In this document: one piece after another, positions 6,559 through 8,300 of the stretch | Position numbering within the stretch: position 1 is the stretch's first letter | Layout of the letters: every line of letters starts with the position of its first letter | DNA from: Clostridiales bacterium | GTDB lineage: Bacteria; Bacillota; Clostridia; Lachnospirales; CAG-274 | Assembly: GCA_021202835.1 (NCBI GenBank) | Contig: JAJQCI010000305.1 | Location: 1-8,300 of the forward strand | Length of the DNA stretch: 8,300 nt | Direction: 5' to 3' | Position numbers and translations under genes: made by a program | The notes under the pieces: model-generated | Databases searched by the model: none | Told to the model about the DNA's origin: nothing | The model's input: only the letters and a program-made list of their open reading frames with translations

Positions 6559-8300
6559 TAGTTAATCTGCAAAATATATGCAGTCATTTGAGGACCGCAC
6601 ATAAGCTGACCGAACCATGGCGTTCCGTAGTCGGAGGGTTTATCCATAAATTCAAGAACCGCCTTTTTGTCATAAATCTCCAAAATCGGCGAATCCGAAT
6701 TTAAAACAGCCTTAAGCCTTTCCTTGAGAAGATTTTCATATTTTGGGTTATAGGTTTTGGGATAAGGGCTCTTTCTTCTCCAAATTATCTCAGCCGGCAG
6801 CAGGTCTTCACAGGCCTTTCTCAAAAGATATTTCGGCGTTCCGTCTTTAGCCTTTATTTCCCAAGGGACATTATACACATATTCTGCAAGACGATAATCC
6901 GCAAAGGGAACCCTTGCTTCAAGGCCGGAATACATTGAAGTTCTGTCCATTCTGTCAAGAAGAGTTGTCATAAACCACTTTATGCTGAGATAATTTATTT
7001 TTCTTTTAAGAAGAGTTTCCCTGTCATCGGTTATAAGATGAGGAATTTTTCCAACACTTTCGGCATATTTTTGATGAACATAGTCTCTTAAATCAAGCTT
7101 TTTAAGCAAAGCCGGCCTTATAAGGCTTTCTCTTATATGAAGATTAACCGACCATGGAAAGGTGTCTGCCTCGTAAAGCTCCGGCCGAAAAAACCATGGA
7201 TAGCCACCGAAAATTTCATCGGCACACTCCCCCGTCAGAGCCGCCTTGTTGTGTTTCTTAACAAGGCCGCAGAAATAAAGCAGTGACCCGTCTACATCTG
7301 CCATACCCGGCAGGTCCTTGCAGTCAACGGCATTTTCAAGAAGGTCCGCCAAAAGCAGTTCATCACACTCCAAATATGTGTGGTTTGTATCATACATATC
7401 AAGAACCATATCAACATAGGACCTGTCTCTTTCGGGCTGAAATGAATTGGCCACAAAATATTTATCGTTATCAGTGAAGTCAAATGAAAATGTGTTAAGC
7501 CTCTGACCATTTTCTTCAAGAAAACGGCAGGCAAGGGCTGTAACAATACTCGAGTCTATTCCTCCCGAAAGAAAGCTGCATACAGGCACGTCCGAAACCA
7601 TTTGGCTTTTTACGCTGTCTTCAATAAGCCATCTGGTTTTTTCAATAGTTTCCGAAAAAGAGTCTGTGTGCTTTTTTGCGGAAAGCTCCCAATATTTTAC
7701 CTCTTTTTTGCAGTCCCTCGAAAAATAAAGATATGAACCGAATTTAACCTCTTTAAGGCCTTTAAATACACCGCAGCCCTCTGTTCTTGCCGGACCTATG
7801 CCCAAAACTTCTCTTAAACCGCCTTCGTCAAGCTCCGGTTTAAAATCGGGATGTGCAAACAGGGCCTTAGGCTCCGAGCCGAAAATCAAAAGGCTGCCCT
7901 TAATAGTGTAAAAAAGGGGCTTAACCCCGAATCTGTCTCTGAAAAGCATAAGGGCCTTTTCTTTGCTGTCCCAAATTCCGTAGGCAAAAATGCCGTTCAG
8001 CATATTTACCGAAACGGCCCCGTATTCCATATAAGCGTAAAGAATAACCTCTGTGTCGGTTGTGGTTTCGAATTTATAGCCTCTTTTTATTAGGTCTGCC
8101 TTGAGCCCGTCACAGTTGTAAATTTCGCCGTTGTAAACTATGGCGCAGGTTCTGCCGTCTATGGTTCTTATAATGGGCTGGTTTCCGTTTTTTAAGTCTC
8201 TTATTGTAAGGCGTGTTTGGCTTAAGCCCACATTCTCCCTCAAATATTCTCCAACGGTGTCGTTTCCTCTTCTTGCTACGGCTTCTCTCATATTTATAAG
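6531..8300 (-). CDS. asnB: Asparagine synthetase (glutamine-hydrolysing), class II, 5' end outside the window
   Basis: The enzyme makes asparagine from aspartate, ATP and glutamine, releasing AMP, PPi and glutamate, in the cytoplasm. Numbering from the Met at 8291: an N-terminal class II glutamine amidotransferase domain (to about 190) shows TRLTIRD, VYNGEIYN (N54-G55-E56), D79 (DTEVILYAY) and RDRFGVKPLFY. The synthetase domain then shows the PP-loop SGGIDSS (242-248), TGECADEIFGGY (about 353-364, D358-E359), and LEARVPFADYRL (about 455-466). The frame stays open through LIN to the right edge, the Met at 8291 has no ribosome binding site, and the essential N-terminal Cys is missing, so about 30 residues lie outside. 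Full length would be near 616, as in the longer AsnB/AsnO-type enzymes of Firmicutes. The usual RGPD and GHxRL motifs read RGND and SQTRL here. It heads a leftward cluster with the PHP gene and addA, 29 bases before the former, with no terminator in the gap. Confidence 0.93.
   Translation of the reverse strand, partial: LINMREAVARRGNDTVGEYLRENVGLSQTRLTIRDLKNGNQPIIRTIDGRTCAIVYNGEIYNCDGLKADLIKRGYKFETTTDTEVILYAYMEYGAVSVNMLNGIFAYGIWDSKEKALMLFRDRFGVKPLFYTIKGSLLIFGSEPKALFAHPDFKPELDEGGLREVLGIGPARTEGCGVFKGLKEVKFGSYLYFSRDCKKEVKYWELSAKKHTDSFSETIEKTRWLIEDSVKSQMVSDVPVCSFLSGGIDSSIVTALACRFLEENGQRLNTFSFDFTDNDKYFVANSFQPERDRSYVDMVLDMYDTNHTYLECDELLLADLLENAVDCKDLPGMADVDGSLLYFCGLVKKHNKAALTGECADEIFGGYPWFFRPELYEADTFPWSVNLHIRESLIRPALLKKLDLRDYVHQKYAESVGKIPHLITDDRETLLKRKINYLSIKWFMTTLLDRMDRTSMYSGLEARVPFADYRLAEYVYNVPWEIKAKDGTPKYLLRKACEDLLPAEIIWRRKSPYPKTYNPKYENLLKERLKAVLNSDSPILEIYDKKAVLEFMDKPSDYGTPWFGQLMCGPQMTAYILQINYWLLKYSLL

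Noticed and set aside
8289..8291. ATG at 8291 as the start of asparagine synthetase.
   Set aside because: There is no ribosome binding site, the frame is open to the window edge, and the alignment of motifs shows that about 30 N-terminal residues including the catalytic Cys are missing.
1..8300. CRISPR arrays, tRNA or rRNA genes, transposases, phage genes, toxin-antitoxin or other defence systems.
   Set aside because: No direct-repeat arrays, tRNA-like cloverleaf sequences, transposase or integrase motifs, or known defence domains were seen. AddA is a housekeeping repair enzyme.

Overview
The window looks like a chromosomal segment of a low-to-moderate G+C Firmicute, most likely an anaerobic member of the Clostridia. 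This rests on the AGA/AGG arginine codons, purine-rich GGAGG-type ribosome binding sites, and the presence of an AddA-type (not RecBCD-type) recombination helicase-nuclease with a MepA-like MATE transporter. No genus can be assigned from sequence reading alone.

Left part, plus strand (1-1727). The window opens inside a small unrecognised gene that ends at 331. Its reading frame appears to shift near 40-60, so it may be the broken 3' end of an upstream gene, possibly a regulator. After 16 bases comes a complete MATE-family efflux transporter (348-1727).

Middle (1728-2011), convergent intergenic region of 284 bp. It holds two structures. On the minus strand, 1772-1839 folds into what looks like domains V and VI of a group II intron, with a bulged branch-point adenosine and a plausible intron 3' end. 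No reverse transcriptase and no 5' part are present, so this is an orphan intron tail. At 1934-1976 an 18-bp hairpin with U-runs on both strands serves as a probable bidirectional terminator for the convergent genes.

Right part, minus strand (2012-8300). Three genes read leftward and are closely packed: a class II asparagine synthetase (5' end beyond the right edge), a PHP-family phosphoesterase of the histidinol-phosphatase HisJ type, and addA, the helicase-nuclease subunit of the AddAB double-strand-break repair complex. The PHP stop codon overlaps the addA ribosome binding site, which suggests translational coupling. A good sigma-A-like promoter at the asnB 3' end could drive PHP-addA separately. 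addB, commonly found immediately upstream of addA, is absent from both sides of addA here.

Most of the window is ordinary core-genome content. The least ordinary item is the intron tail, followed by the separated addA and the frame disruption at the left edge. I see no convincing undescribed multi-gene system.
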